In this document: piece after piece, positions 27,870 to 35,227 of the stretch
Numbering within the stretch: position 1 is the first letter of the stretch
Layout of the letters: every line of letters begins with the position of its first letter
DNA from: Azoarcus sp.
Lineage (GTDB): Bacteria > Pseudomonadota > Gammaproteobacteria > Burkholderiales > Rhodocyclaceae
NCBI GenBank assembly: GCA_031268195.1
Contig: JAIRXQ010000038.1
Span: forward strand, 1 to 58,413
Length of the DNA: 58,413 nt
Direction: 5' to 3'
The notes under the pieces: model-generated
What the model was told of the DNA's origin: nothing
Database searches by the model: none
Seen by the model: the letters and a program-made list of their open reading frames with translations, nothing else
Made by a program: the position numbers and the translations under genes

Positions 27870-27942
27870 GCCCTTGTAGCTCAGCCGGTAGAGCAGCGGT
27901 TTTGTAAACCGAAGGTCGCGGGTTCGATTCCTGCCGGGGGCA
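27870..27942 (+). tRNA. tRNA-Thr (anticodon TGT)
   Basis: A complete cloverleaf. The acceptor stem is GCCCTTG/CGGGGGC with two G-U pairs, the D-arm GCTC-AGCCGGTA-GAGC, the anticodon loop TTTGTAA (TGT) and the T-arm GCGGG-TTCGATT-CCTGC. Discriminator A27942. The 3' CCA is not encoded (CCG follows). A -10-like TACAAT is at 27835-27840. The 187-base gap before it also holds a hairpin, CGCCGTC/GACGGCG, at about 27764-27786. A weak GACAAA/TTTGTC inverted repeat (27955-27971) follows the tRNA. Confidence 0.95.
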
Positions 27943-28015
27943 CCGTATTCCATAGACAAACCGACTTTGTCGAATCTGCCATCCATCATTATCGGACGAA
28001 TATTATTTATACGGC

Positions 28016-28957
28016 ATGAAAAACGTCCTCGTCGTTTCCTATTCGCAAAGCGGGCAACTGGCCGGTATCGTCGATGTGATGACGCAGCCGCTCAGGGAGG
28101 CGGGCGTCAGTGTCCACCACGAGATGTTGCGCCCCGAGCCGGAATTCCCGTTTCCCTGGCCGTTTTTGGGTTTCCTCGACGCTTTCCCGGAATCCGTGCG
28201 CCTCGACCCAAGGCCCAATCGCCCCTTGTCCGTGCCGTCCGGGGCCGAGTTCGATCTGGTGATTCTTGCCTGGACGGTCTGGTATCTGTCGCCCTCGCAA
28301 CCCGTGACCGCCTTCTTGCTCAGCGAGGAAGGCAAGCGTCTGCTGGCGGGCAAGCCCGTGGTGAGTGTGGTGGCGTGTCGCAATATGTGGCTGGGCGCCT
28401 TCGATACGGTGAAAACGCTCGTGACGCAGGGGGGTGGGCGGCTGGTGGATCATGTGGCACTGATCGACGACGGGCCGGCGCTGGCGACTTTCATCACCAC
28501 GCCGCGCTGGATGTTCACCGGGCGGCGCGACGCTTTTCTCGGCCTGCCTCCGGCCGGGGTAAATGCGCGGCACCGCGCGGACGCGGCGCGTTTCGGCGTG
28601 GCGTTGGCCGAGGCGCTGGCGCGGGACGGTGAAAAGACGGGCGTGCCGATGCTCACGGGCTTGCGGGCGGTGAAGGTCACCCCGCATCTGCTGCTCTCCG
28701 AGCGCGCCGGACGGCGGGCGTTCCGGGTGTGGTCGGGGTTCGTGCGCCTGTTCGGGCGTGCGGGACAATGGCGGCGCGCGCCCGTGCTGTTGCTCTTTCT
28801 GCTCTATCTTGTTGTCATGATCCTTACTGTCGTGCCGCTGAACCTCGCCCTGCAACGGCTGGCCGCGCCGCTTCTCGCACGGCGGCTGGCGGCGCGGGCG
28901 CGGCAATACGAACTTCCTTCGGGCGCAGATGGCGCACGGATGGCCGCCCATGAGTAA
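28016..28957 (+). CDS. DarA-like flavodoxin-fold protein of dialkylresorcinol-type loci
   Basis: A 313-residue protein. KNVLVVSYSQSGQLAGIVD is a flavodoxin-like start with an FMN-phosphate loop (SYSQSGQL). The central part resembles NAD(P)H/flavin reductases (LVILAWTVWYLSPSQP). A C-terminal hydrophobic helix (about residues 262-285) would attach it to the membrane. Proteins of this layout are annotated as DarA, the partner of the ketosynthase DarB in dialkylresorcinol and flexirubin clusters; a role in ring condensation or aromatisation is inferred. No clear ribosome binding site precedes the ATG. It overlaps the next gene by eight bases. Confidence 0.7.
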   Translation: MKNVLVVSYSQSGQLAGIVDVMTQPLREAGVSVHHEMLRPEPEFPFPWPFLGFLDAFPESVRLDPRPNRPLSVPSGAEFDLVILAWTVWYLSPSQPVTAFLLSEEGKRLLAGKPVVSVVACRNMWLGAFDTVKTLVTQGGGRLVDHVALIDDGPALATFITTPRWMFTGRRDAFLGLPPAGVNARHRADAARFGVALAEALARDGEKTGVPMLTGLRAVKVTPHLLLSERAGRRAFRVWSGFVRLFGRAGQWRRAPVLLLFLLYLVVMILTVVPLNLALQRLAAPLLARRLAARARQYELPSGADGARMAAHE

Positions 28958-30095
28958 GGTGTTCATCACCGCCACGGCGGCGGCGCTGCCCAACGCGCCG
29001 ATTGGCAACGAGGCTGTCGAGGGCGTGCTCGGCATGATCGGCGGACAGCCTTCGCGGGCGCGGCGCATCGTGCTGCGGCAAAACGGCATCAAAAGCCGCC
29101 ATTACGCCATCGACCCGGCCACGGGCAAGCTGACGCATTCCAACGCCAGCCTCACCGCCACGGCCGTGCGCGGGCTAAAAGAAGCGGGTTTCGACCTCGA
29201 TACGCTGCGCTGTCTGGTGACGGGCACCTCGATACCCGACCAGATCATGCCCAATCACGGCGTCATGGTGCACGGCGAGCTCGGCAATCCACCCTGCGAG
29301 GTGGTATCGACGGCAGGTATCTGCCTGTCCGGGCTGACGGCGCTCAAGTATGCGTGGCTCGCGGTAGGCTCCGGCGATGCCGCCAACGCGGTCGCCGCCG
29401 GCTCCGAAATGCCATCGGCCGTTTTGCGCGCCGGGCATTTCGCCGACGAGTCCGCCGATGTCTCCGAGGCGTTGGAGTTGCGGCCCTGGCTCGCTTTCGA
29501 GAAAGATTTTTTGCGCTGGATGCTCTCCGATGGCGCGGGCGCCTTCCTCGTGGAGCCACAGCCGCGCGCGGGCCGGGTGAATCTGTGCATCGACTGGATC
29601 GACCTGTCCTCCGCCGCGAATCGCCTGCCGGTGTGCATGTACTCGGGCGGCGAGCGTGACGCAGGCGGCGAACTCATCGGCTGGGCGCGCTTCTCGTCCC
29701 GGCAATGGGCGGAAAAATCGATTTTCGCCATCAAGCAAGATGTGAAACTGCTCGATCGCAGCGTGATCGAAGCCACGCTGGAGACGCCCCTGCGCGAGAC
29801 TGTCGCGCGGCGCGGCCTGACGGTGGCGGACATCGACTGGTTCTTGCCGCACATGTCTTCGTACTACTTCCGCCAGCCCATCGCCGATGCGCTGGTGCGC
29901 GCGGGGCTGCCCATCCCGTTCGAGCGCTGGTTTACCAACCTGGCGACGTGTGGCAACACGGGCTCGGCCTCGATCTACATCATGCTCGATGAACTCGTGC
30001 GCTCCGGGAAGCTCGCAGCGGGGCAACGGTTGCTGTGCTTCGTGCCGGAGAGCGGACGTTTTTCCAGCGGCTTCATGCATCTGACGGTGGTGTGA
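28950..30095 (+). CDS. DarB-like 3-oxoacyl-ACP synthase III (resorcinol-forming ketosynthase)
   Basis: A 381-residue thiolase-fold enzyme. The KAS III triad is present as Cys125 (STAGICLSG), His301 (WFLPHMSSYYF) and Asn336 (TCGNTGSAS). It lacks the usual acetyl-CoA-type FabH context. Together with the upstream flavodoxin it matches DarB enzymes, which join two fatty-acid-derived units head to head to give cyclohexanedione/resorcinol lipids. Translationally coupled on both sides: eight-base overlap with the DarA-like gene and TGATG with the next. Confidence 0.75.
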   Translation: MSKVFITATAAALPNAPIGNEAVEGVLGMIGGQPSRARRIVLRQNGIKSRHYAIDPATGKLTHSNASLTATAVRGLKEAGFDLDTLRCLVTGTSIPDQIMPNHGVMVHGELGNPPCEVVSTAGICLSGLTALKYAWLAVGSGDAANAVAAGSEMPSAVLRAGHFADESADVSEALELRPWLAFEKDFLRWMLSDGAGAFLVEPQPRAGRVNLCIDWIDLSSAANRLPVCMYSGGERDAGGELIGWARFSSRQWAEKSIFAIKQDVKLLDRSVIEATLETPLRETVARRGLTVADIDWFLPHMSSYYFRQPIADALVRAGLPIPFERWFTNLATCGNTGSASIYIMLDELVRSGKLAAGQRLLCFVPESGRFSSGFMHLTVV

Positions 30096-30490
30096 TGGAC
30101 GTCGCCGACGTGCCGCAAGAAGGCAACGCTACGCATGTGGGACAGCACCGGCGCGTTTATGCGCGCGGTTCGGATGGACGGCTCGGACTCGTGGCCTCGC
30201 GTGGCTGGGAGGTGGAGGAGATCGTCACGTTGCAGGCGACGAAGGCATTCGACGATCTAGCCGAGGCGGCGCGCGCCCGGGGGCGGGCGGGGAGCGCCGC
30301 GCCGCTCGAATTTCATATGTACCGCGCGCGCATGGACGAAGCGCTGCTTGCGCAAGCCGTGGGGCTGTGGCGCTGGCGGGTGCATCGTCACCTGCGCCCG
30401 GAGGTGTTCGCGCGCCTCTCCCCGGCGCTGCGTGCGCGTTATGCGGCGGCCCTCGGCATCGATGTGGCGTGCCTGGAGACGGTCGATTGA
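30095..30490 (+). CDS. Small protein of unknown function in the resorcinol-type locus
   Basis: A 131-residue protein I do not recognise. The N-terminal half looks like beta strands (RRVYARGSDGRLGLVASRGWEVEEI). The C-terminal half is helical and Arg-rich (LWRWRVHRHLRPEVFARLSPALRARYAAALGI). There is no signal peptide or membrane segment. Its ATG overlaps the DarB stop and the BtrH-type gene starts two bases after its own stop, so it is made with them. Its placement between ketosynthase and acyltransferase suggests an accessory or partner protein. Confidence 0.65.
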   Translation: MDVADVPQEGNATHVGQHRRVYARGSDGRLGLVASRGWEVEEIVTLQATKAFDDLAEAARARGRAGSAAPLEFHMYRARMDEALLAQAVGLWRWRVHRHLRPEVFARLSPALRARYAAALGIDVACLETVD

Positions 30491-30492
30491 CG

Positions 30493-31494
30493 ATGGCGAC
30501 AGGTTTCGTTCACCAGCAGGCTTCCCATTGCGAAAGTGGGGTGATGAGCGCCATCGTGCGTCACTACGGCTTGCCACTCTCGGAGGCGGCGGCTTTCGGG
30601 CTGGCCTCGGCGCTCACTTTCGCCTACATCCCGTTCATCAAGTTTTACGGGCTGCCGCTGGTGTCGTACCGCATGCCGCCGCGCGCCATCATGCGCGGGT
30701 TGCAGAAGCCGCTCGGCTTCAAGATGCACGCGGAAACCTTTCGCACCCCGGAAGCGGGCGCGGCGCGCCTGAACGAGCTGCTCGCCGCCGGGCGGCTGGT
30801 CGGGTTGCAGGTGTCGGTGTTCTGGCTACCGTTCATGCCGCCGGATTTCCGCTTCCATTTCAACGCTCACAACCTGCTCGTCTACGGACGCGATGAGGCA
30901 AGCGGCGACTACCTGCTCTCCGACCCGGTGCTGGAAGCGCCTGTGCGTTGTGCCCCGGCGGACTTGGCGAAGGCGCGTTTCGCACGCGGTGCGCTCGCGC
31001 CCAAGGGACTGCTCTACTACCCGGCCGGGGTGCCGCGGGAGCCGGACTGGAAACAGGCGCTGCCCGCCGCAGTCAAAAAGACGGCGCGCATCATGCTGCG
31101 CACCCCGATTCCGCTCGTTGGCGTGCGGGGTATCGAACGTCTGGCGCGTGCCATCGAACGCCTGCCCGTGGCCACCGATCCGGACAGAACCAGACAGTTC
31201 ATTGGACACATCGTCCGCATGCAGGAAGAAATCGGCACCGGCGGCGGCGGGTTTCGCTACATGTATGCAGCTTTCCTCGAAGAAGCCGCGCCGCTCGCGG
31301 GGCGTCCCGCGCTTGCCGATCTGGGGGCGGAACTGGTTGAAATTGGCGATCGCTGGCGTGAATTCGCGCTTGCCACCGCGCGCATGATCCGCGCGCGTGA
31401 CCCGCTCGATCCGGCGCGCCTCGCGGCCCTGCTGCGCGAGCAGGCCGGGCGCGAAAAGGCGTTCTTCATGGCGCTGGACAAGGCCGGGCGTTGA
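30493..31494 (+). CDS. BtrH N-terminal-domain protein (cysteine acyltransferase-like)
   Basis: A 333-residue protein. FVHQQASHCESGVMSAIVRHYG (residues 5-26) is the BtrH_N signature, with putative nucleophile Cys13 next to His12 and the pattern F-x-H-x(4)-HC-x-x-G. RFHFNAHNLLVYGRDE and YLLSDPVLEAP fit the papain-like fold expected of this family; a DUF4872-like helical C-terminus follows. BtrH in butirosin synthesis transfers an acyl group from an ACP to an acceptor, so an ACP-dependent acyl transfer is plausible here, with the ACP encoded four genes downstream. Substrate unknown. Confidence 0.72.
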   Translation: MATGFVHQQASHCESGVMSAIVRHYGLPLSEAAAFGLASALTFAYIPFIKFYGLPLVSYRMPPRAIMRGLQKPLGFKMHAETFRTPEAGAARLNELLAAGRLVGLQVSVFWLPFMPPDFRFHFNAHNLLVYGRDEASGDYLLSDPVLEAPVRCAPADLAKARFARGALAPKGLLYYPAGVPREPDWKQALPAAVKKTARIMLRTPIPLVGVRGIERLARAIERLPVATDPDRTRQFIGHIVRMQEEIGTGGGGFRYMYAAFLEEAAPLAGRPALADLGAELVEIGDRWREFALATARMIRARDPLDPARLAALLREQAGREKAFFMALDKAGR

Positions 31495-31504
31495 AGGAGG
31501 CGCG

Positions 31505-32233
31505 ATGATCCGCGTCGAAACCCTGCGCTATCGCTACCGCCCGGATGCCCCTCCCGCGCTCGACGGGGCGACGCTCACCATCGGGCGCGGCCTCGTCTAC
31601 GGGCTGCTCGGCCCCAACGGGGCAGGCAAGACGACGCTCATTTCGCTCCTGGCCGGGCGGCTCAAGTTGCAGGAAGGCGGCATTCGCATCGATGAAGCGC
31701 CGCTTGCCGGCTGGCGCGCGGCGCATCCTAATGCACTGGCGCTCGTGCCGCAGGATTACGCCTTTTACCCGATGCTCACCGTGACCGAAAACCTCGATTT
31801 CTTCGCTGGCGTGCAAGGCGTGCCGCGCGTGCGACGGCGGGAAAACTGTGAATGCGCCATCGCCTTCGCGCGGCTGGAGGCGGTGGCCGCACGCCGTGCG
31901 GGCGAACTCTCCGGCGGGCTGCGCCGTCGCCTCAACCTGGCGATCGGGCTGACCGGCGCGCCAGATATTTTGCTGCTCGACGAACCGACGGCGGGCGTCG
32001 ATCCGCAATCGCGTCACTTCATGCTGGAGTCGGTCGCGCGCTTTGCCGCAGGCGGCGGCACGGTGCTCTACACCAGCCACCACATGGATGAAGTGGAAGC
32101 CGTGTGTGGAGAAGTCGCCATCGTCGATCACGGCAAACTCATCGCCGCTGGCACCTTGCAGGAAGTGCGGGGCGATGCGGCGAATCTTGAGGATGTTTTC
32201 ATGCGCCTCACGCACCATTCGCTGCGGGATTGA
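31505..32233 (+). CDS. ABC transporter ATP-binding protein
   Basis: A 242-residue ATPase. Walker A GPNGAGKTT (about residues 39-47), signature LSGGLRRRLNLAIGL, Walker B ILLLDEPTAGVDPQ and the switch His in YTSHHMDE are all intact. It belongs to the ABC-2 exporter type (CcmA/NatA-like). GGAGG precedes the ATG. Paired with the overlapping permease gene, it probably exports the lipid product of the locus, which is an inference from context. Confidence 0.92.
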   Translation: MIRVETLRYRYRPDAPPALDGATLTIGRGLVYGLLGPNGAGKTTLISLLAGRLKLQEGGIRIDEAPLAGWRAAHPNALALVPQDYAFYPMLTVTENLDFFAGVQGVPRVRRRENCECAIAFARLEAVAARRAGELSGGLRRRLNLAIGLTGAPDILLLDEPTAGVDPQSRHFMLESVARFAAGGGTVLYTSHHMDEVEAVCGEVAIVDHGKLIAAGTLQEVRGDAANLEDVFMRLTHHSLRD

Positions 32234-33447
32234 ACGGCGTGAAGAGCACATTCGTCCGCCTCACGGCATTGTGGAAGAAAGAACTGCTCGCGCTCGGCCG
32301 CGACCGGCTCGGGCTTGCGGCGCTGTTCTTGATGCCCGTGATCTTCATCCTCGTCATGTCGCTCGCGCTCGCGGATTCGCTCTCCGGGCAACACGAGGCC
32401 CGCGTCGCTTTCGCGGTGCTCGATCTCGACGGCTCGCCGCCCGCGAAGCTGCTCGACGAGCGCCTCGTTGCGAGTGAGGTGCTTGCCCGCCACGAGGCGC
32501 CCGCCGACGAGGGGCAGGCGCGCCGCCGGGTAGAGGCGCGCGAGCTTGCTTTCGTCGTGGTGATTCCCGCCGGTTTCGGCGCGCAGATCGGCGCCAATCA
32601 CGCGCCGACGCTACGTTTTTTGCTTGATCCCGCCGTGCCGGGGATGTTGCGCGAAGGCTTCCGGCAGCACGTGGAAGTAGCGGCAACCCGTGTCTGGCTG
32701 GAATACGCACTGGAGCGGCTCGGGAGCGCCATGATGCTGCCGCAGCTGCGCCACGCGACGCAGCACGTCGGCCCGCCCGCCATCGCGCTCGAAGCCGTGG
32801 GAGGCGCGGTCACGCTGCCTTCGGCCGTGCAGCAGAACGTGCCCGCATGGTTGATTTTCTCGATGTTTTTCGTGGTCGTGCCGATTTCAGCAGTGTTCAT
32901 CGGCGAGCGTCAGCACGGCACCTTGCAGCGGCTGGCGACGCAACGTGTGCCTTTCGGCCTCGTGCTGGCGGGCAAGTTTGTGCCCTTTGTGCTTGTCAAC
33001 CAGTTACAGGCGCTGGCAATGGTCGCGGTTGGACGCTGGGGGGTGCCGCTTTTCGGCGGCGAGGCGCTCGTCATGCCAAGCGGCGCCTGGATGCTTGCGG
33101 CGTGGTGGACGGTGAGCCTTGCCGTGAGCGTCGCCGCCGTGGGGTGGGCGCTTCTCCTCGCCAGCCTTGCGCGCAGCAGCGAGCAGGCGACGGTGTTCGG
33201 CGGCGTCGGCAACATCCTGATGGGCGTGGTGGGCGGCGTCATGGTGCCACGCTTCGTGATGCCCGCCGCGATGCAACCCTGGACGCGGCTCTCGCCGATG
33301 GACTGGGCGCTCCAGGGCTTTCATGACGTGATGTTGCGTCACGGCGGCATGGCGGACATCCTGCCCGCCGCCGGCGCGCTGCTATGCTTCGGACTGGCCG
33401 CGCTCGCCGTGGCTGCCCTCCTCGAGCACCGTACGAGCTTGCCATGA
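32230..33447 (+). CDS. ABC-2 type transporter permease
   Basis: About 405 residues with an N-terminal membrane helix (LAALFLMPVIFILVMSLALAD). A large extracytoplasmic loop of about 180 residues follows, then five C-terminal helices from residue 218, with the ERQHGTLQRL motif after the second helix as in ABC-2 permeases. It ends four bases into the ACP gene. The start is uncertain: TTG at 32230 overlaps the ATPase stop, while GTG at 32239 has GCGGGA nine bases upstream. Confidence 0.87.
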   Translation: MNGVKSTFVRLTALWKKELLALGRDRLGLAALFLMPVIFILVMSLALADSLSGQHEARVAFAVLDLDGSPPAKLLDERLVASEVLARHEAPADEGQARRRVEARELAFVVVIPAGFGAQIGANHAPTLRFLLDPAVPGMLREGFRQHVEVAATRVWLEYALERLGSAMMLPQLRHATQHVGPPAIALEAVGGAVTLPSAVQQNVPAWLIFSMFFVVVPISAVFIGERQHGTLQRLATQRVPFGLVLAGKFVPFVLVNQLQALAMVAVGRWGVPLFGGEALVMPSGAWMLAAWWTVSLAVSVAAVGWALLLASLARSSEQATVFGGVGNILMGVVGGVMVPRFVMPAAMQPWTRLSPMDWALQGFHDVMLRHGGMADILPAAGALLCFGLAALAVAALLEHRTSLP

Positions 33448-33728
33448 CCGATCCCGATCCCCTCGACCTCAAACTCGCACTCAAAACCCTCATCGTCGAT
33501 GCCTGCGACAAGGCGGTCGAGCCCGCGGCCATCACCGACGATGAAATCCTTTTCGGCTCCGGCGCGCGCCTGGCGCTCGATTCGCTCGACGCGCTGCAAC
33601 TGTCGATGGCGTTGCAAAAGAAATTCGGCGTGCGCTTGACCGACAGCAAAGAGACGCGGCAGGTGCTGGCCTGCGTCGGCAACCTTGCGGACTGGCTGAT
33701 CGCGCGTGGCAAGACGGGCGCCGTGTGA
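33444..33728 (+). CDS. Acyl carrier protein
   Basis: A 94-residue carrier. The 4'-phosphopantetheine attachment site is Ser47 in LALDSLDALQLSMALQ. The following helix and the LADWL C-terminal motif are typical. It is acidic and free of other domains. Its ATG overlaps the permease end and its TGA the ketosynthase start (TGATG). It presumably carries the acyl chains used by the DarB-like, KS-like or BtrH-like proteins of the locus. Confidence 0.88.
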   Translation: MTDPDPLDLKLALKTLIVDACDKAVEPAAITDDEILFGSGARLALDSLDALQLSMALQKKFGVRLTDSKETRQVLACVGNLADWLIARGKTGAV

Positions 33729-34771
33729 TGGTGGCCGCCCGCTCCCGTCCGGTTCATATCGAGCGCATCGCGCATGCTTCGGCCTTGGGTGTCTCGGCGG
33801 CGTCGGCGGCGTGCACGTTTCTGGCGGGCGGCGCCCGTCCGGGCGGGCGTGAATTGCTCGGCGAGCATTACCCGTGGTTCGCGCTGCCGCTGATCGAGAC
33901 GGACTGGCTGGTGCGCGCGCGCGGCGCACTGGGGTCGGTCGCCGCTGAACTCACGGCGGGAAGGGGGGCGCCGCCGCTGTTCGCGGGTTCATCCGCGCGC
34001 GCGACTGGCGCGGTCGAGCTGTTCGCGCGCCGCGCGGCGCGCGTGGACATGCCGCCTGACGAGGAAATCGTTTTCTTCAGCCGGGAACTCGCCGCCGCGT
34101 TCGGCGGCGTGCAGCCGTGGCTATTTTCCACGGCGTGCACATCGGGCTTCGCGGCGCTGGAGGCCGCCTGCGCGCTGATCGGCGGCGGTGACATCGACGA
34201 AGCCATCGTACTGGGCGCGGAATTCGCCAGCGATACAGCGCTTGCCGGTTTCGCCGGATTGGGGCTGCTGGCGCGCGATGCGGATGCCGATGGCCTGATC
34301 CTTGGCGAAGCGGTGGCCGGGCTGCGTCTTTCCACGCGCCCCGGCACGGGCTGGGTGGTCGCGGCCTGTCGTCTGGGCCTCGATGCTTTTTCCGCCACCT
34401 CGCCCACGCCGGACGGCGGCCCGATCGCCGAAAACATCGCCGCCGCGCTCGCCGACGCAGGACTGACGGCCGCCGACATCGACTTGCTCAAACCACATCG
34501 CGCTCGCCTGTCCGCCACCGATGAACCCGAGCAAGCGGCCCTGTCGAACGTGTTCGGTGCGCGCCGCGCGCCGGAGATCACGTTCAAACGCCATCTCGGC
34601 CACACCCTCGGCGCGTGCGGCCCGGCAGAGCTCACCGTGCTGCTGGCGCTGCTCGACACCCCCGAAGGCGCGGCGCGCTACGGACGCCCTCGTCACGTCC
34701 TGCTCAACCTCGTCGGCTTCGGCGGCAGCCTCGCTACGGTGATCGTCTCGCGCGCGGAGGAAAAGCGATGA
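33728..34771 (+). CDS. Divergent beta-ketoacyl-ACP synthase (KAS I/II type)
   Basis: A 347-residue thiolase-fold protein, shorter than FabF (about 410). The nucleophile is Cys137 (FSTACTSGFAAL). The first His is His257, but the usual NAHGT motif is replaced by KPHRA. Lys287 and His292 lie in FKRHLGHTLGACG, equivalent to the KSxxGHxxGAAG motif. The catalytic set is therefore complete although the surroundings are not. It may elongate or initiate the aryl/alkyl chain for the DarB-like enzyme. Coupled to the ACP gene upstream and the small gene downstream. Confidence 0.78.
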   Translation: MVAARSRPVHIERIAHASALGVSAASAACTFLAGGARPGGRELLGEHYPWFALPLIETDWLVRARGALGSVAAELTAGRGAPPLFAGSSARATGAVELFARRAARVDMPPDEEIVFFSRELAAAFGGVQPWLFSTACTSGFAALEAACALIGGGDIDEAIVLGAEFASDTALAGFAGLGLLARDADADGLILGEAVAGLRLSTRPGTGWVVAACRLGLDAFSATSPTPDGGPIAENIAAALADAGLTAADIDLLKPHRARLSATDEPEQAALSNVFGARRAPEITFKRHLGHTLGACGPAELTVLLALLDTPEGAARYGRPRHVLLNLVGFGGSLATVIVSRAEEKR

Positions 34772-35193
34772 GTGCGATGCGCCGGGCCGGCGCCGTGGCC
34801 AAACAAGTCATGGCGGACGTTGCCGCCAATCTTTCCGGGGAGCCGGACGTCTCCACTGCCGTGTTGTGGGGGTCGCGCTCGGGCGTGGGCGAAGCGGGCC
34901 AGCGCGTCGTCACCGATGTCGTGCTCAAATGCGAGCCGCCTTTCCCGTTCGATTTCCTTGCCACGCAACCGAATCTCGTCGCCATCTCTGTGCGGCAGGC
35001 GTTCGCCTGCGTCGACAACGTCATCCATCTACCTTGCGCGGGCGAGGCGGAATTGCACTGGCGGCGCATGGAAACCCTCGCCGCCGCCTGGCTGCGCGCC
35101 AGACGCTATGCGCGTGTGCTTTGCGGGCAAGTCGGGGCGGAGGCGGGGGCGGAGGTGGGCGGACACACAGCGCGGTGGCGCGTTTTTCGTTAA
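34768..35193 (+). CDS. Small protein of unknown function ending the resorcinol-type locus
   Basis: A 141-residue protein I do not recognise. It has a positively charged N-terminal helix, then alternating segments (VVTDVVLKCEPPFPFDFLATQPN, SVRQAFACVDNVIHLPCAGEAELHW) with two cysteines, and an Arg-rich end. There is no signal peptide. The ATG overlaps the ketosynthase stop (ATGA) and has GGAGG upstream. The tight coupling suggests a stable partner of the KS or a small accessory enzyme. Downstream is lysC, 34 bases away. Confidence 0.65.
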   Translation: MSAMRRAGAVAKQVMADVAANLSGEPDVSTAVLWGSRSGVGEAGQRVVTDVVLKCEPPFPFDFLATQPNLVAISVRQAFACVDNVIHLPCAGEAELHWRRMETLAAAWLRARRYARVLCGQVGAEAGAEVGGHTARWRVFR

Positions 35194-35227
35194 AATCAGC
35201 ACTTTCCCCAAGCACCCGAAGGCGGCA

